Shown one piece after another: positions 50,019 to 51,231 of a DNA stretch of 51,231 bases. The notes under the pieces are model-generated. The model was not told the DNA's origin. It saw nothing but the letters and a program-made list of their open reading frames with translations, and searched no databases. This stretch comes from Burkholderiales bacterium. GTDB lineage: Bacteria; Pseudomonadota; Gammaproteobacteria; Burkholderiales; Burkholderiaceae_C. Both the position numbers and the translations under genes were made by a program. Location of the stretch: assembly GCA_016195825.1 (NCBI GenBank), contig JACPYV010000001.1:1-51231 (forward strand), read 5' to 3'. Positions within the stretch are counted from its first letter, which is position 1; every line of letters begins with the position of its first letter.

Positions 50019-51231
50019 ATGAGTCGATTCCAAGTCCGCAAGGTCGCCGTGCTCGGCGCCGGCGTGATGGGCGCACAGATCGCCGCCCACCTTGTCAACT
50101 GCAAGGTGCCGGTCGTGCTGTTCGACCTGCCTGCCAAGGAAGGTCCGAAGAACGGCATCGTCACCAAGGCCGTCGACGGCCTGAAGAAGCTCAAGCCCGC
50201 GCCGCTGGGTGACAGCGCTGAAGCCGCGCTGATCCAGCAGGCCAACTACGAAGAGCACCTGGAAGTCCTGAAGGGCTGTGACCTCATCATTGAGGCCATC
50301 GCCGAGCGCATGGACTGGAAGCTCGACCTGTACACCAAGATCGCGCCGTTCATCGCCCCGCACGCCATCGTCGCGTCCAACACGTCGGGCCTGAGCATCA
50401 CCAAGCTCTCCGAAGTGCTGCCTGAAGAGATCAAGCCGCGCTTCTGCGGCATCCATTTCTTCAACCCGCCGCGCTACATGGCGCTGGTCGAGCTGATCAA
50501 CACGCCGACCACGCAGCCCGAAATCCTCGACCAGCTCGAAGCCTTCGTGACCACGTCGCTGGGCAAGAGTGTCGTGCGTGCCCATGACACGCCCAACTTC
50601 GTCGCCAACCGCGTCGGCATCGCCGGCATGATGGCCACGATGATCGAGGCCGAGAAGTTTGGCCTGAGCGTGGACGTCGTCGACGACCTGACCGGCAAGA
50701 AGCTGGGCCGCGCCTCCAGTGGCACCTTCCGCACCGCGGACGTTGTTGGCCTGGACACGATGGCCCACGTCGTCAAGACCATGCAGGACAACCTGAAGGA
50801 CGACCCGTTCTACTCGACCTACGCCACGCCCAAGGTGCTGGCCGGCCTGATCGAGAAGGGCGCGCTGGGCCAGAAGACGGGTGCGGGTTTCTACAAGAAG
50901 GTCGGCAAGGACATCCAGCGCCTGGACTTCGCCACGGGTGACTACGTTGCCGGCGGCAAGAAGGCCGACGAGATCGTCGCCCGCATGCTGAAGAAGCAAC
51001 CGGCCGACCGCCTGAAGCTGCTGCGCGAGAGCACCAACCCGCAAGCCCAGTTCCTGTGGGCCATCCTGCGCGACAGCTTCCACTACGCCGCCGTGCACCT
51101 GAACACCGTGGCTGACACCGCGCGCGAGATCGACTTCGCGATGCGCTGGGGTTTCGGCAACAGCCAAGGTCCGTTCGAGCTGTGGCAGGCCGCTGGCTGG
51201 AAGCAGGTCGCCGAGTGGATTTCGGCCGACA
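50019..51231 (+). CDS. 3-hydroxyacyl-CoA dehydrogenase / enoyl-CoA hydratase, 5' part (runs off window)
   Basis: 404 codons are visible, open to the window edge. The NAD motif GAGVMG (13-18) is at the very N-terminus, with NTSGL (121-125), catalytic His146 in GIHFFNPP and Glu158 in LVELI, so the dehydrogenase domain comes first and the hydratase domain should follow, the reverse of E. coli FadB. AGGAG precedes the ATG at 50019. It carries out steps 2 and 3 of beta-oxidation. A thiolase gene is expected next, outside the window. Confidence 0.93.
   Translation, partial: MSRFQVRKVAVLGAGVMGAQIAAHLVNCKVPVVLFDLPAKEGPKNGIVTKAVDGLKKLKPAPLGDSAEAALIQQANYEEHLEVLKGCDLIIEAIAERMDWKLDLYTKIAPFIAPHAIVASNTSGLSITKLSEVLPEEIKPRFCGIHFFNPPRYMALVELINTPTTQPEILDQLEAFVTTSLGKSVVRAHDTPNFVANRVGIAGMMATMIEAEKFGLSVDVVDDLTGKKLGRASSGTFRTADVVGLDTMAHVVKTMQDNLKDDPFYSTYATPKVLAGLIEKGALGQKTGAGFYKKVGKDIQRLDFATGDYVAGGKKADEIVARMLKKQPADRLKLLRESTNPQAQFLWAILRDSFHYAAVHLNTVADTAREIDFAMRWGFGNSQGPFELWQAAGWKQVAEWISAD

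Noticed and set aside
49809-51167. A 452-codon minus-strand frame at the right edge
   Set aside because: It is the shadow of the plus-strand 3-hydroxyacyl-CoA dehydrogenase, which has GAGVMG and GIHFFNPP and runs off the window.

Overview
The window is 51 kb of high-GC chromosomal DNA from a betaproteobacterium, most likely the Leptothrix/Roseateles/Rubrivivax side of the Burkholderiales. This is inferred from the ftsZ to lpxC neighbourhood, the dusB-fis-purH order, a Coq7-type ubiquinone hydroxylase, PEP-CTERM proteins, a PHA phasin with a histone-like tail, and the fatty-acid degradation gene order at the right end. It is gene-dense, with many 4-bp ATGA overlaps. I see no rRNA, tRNA, CRISPR array, phage or intact insertion sequence.

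Left part (1-8.7 kb): the 3' end of ftsZ with its terminator, then a divergent cassette (MFS transporter, hydrolase and SDR facing a TetR regulator with a two-site operator), an orphan 7TM-type histidine kinase, lpxC, a small membrane protein, a strong terminator and a secreted protein made of two tandem repeats. The middle-left part (8.7-21.4 kb) holds an M32 carboxypeptidase with a YqaA-like protein, dusB-fis-purH, an aldehyde dehydrogenase / Tat small subunit / GMC dehydrogenase cassette whose large subunit carries a C-x5-C-x3-C motif, GNAT and GFA proteins, a TPR membrane protein, a PlsC/CdsA-like pair and ruvC (no ruvAB follows).

Middle (21.4-34.3 kb): a PEP-CTERM protein, a multidomain PHP-type lipoprotein, an SSS transporter, a DUF6429 protein, a heterodimeric ABC exporter, and a quinone cluster (an SDR without catalytic Tyr, UbiG, Coq7, a DCC thiol protein, and a divergent UbiH/UbiM-type monooxygenase).

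Right part (34.4-51.2 kb): a minus-strand row phasin-patatin-ECF sigma-Ser/Thr kinase, then a fused fatty acyl-CoA reductase, a GNAT, a trans-acting enoyl reductase-like protein, a nitrilase-family amidohydrolase, a second PEP-CTERM protein, a two-gene ribbon-helix-helix-like module, a SlyB-like lipoprotein, an HNH protein, a structured 420-bp spacer, and a TetR-controlled beta-oxidation operon cut by the window edge.

The most unusual items are the FAD/iron-sulfur dehydrogenase cassette between purH and ruvC, the phasin-patatin-sigma-kinase row, the quinone cluster with an SDR lacking its tyrosine, and the hairpin array with paired ACCCTAGG boxes before the fad regulator. All family calls come from reading motifs by eye; no database search was run.
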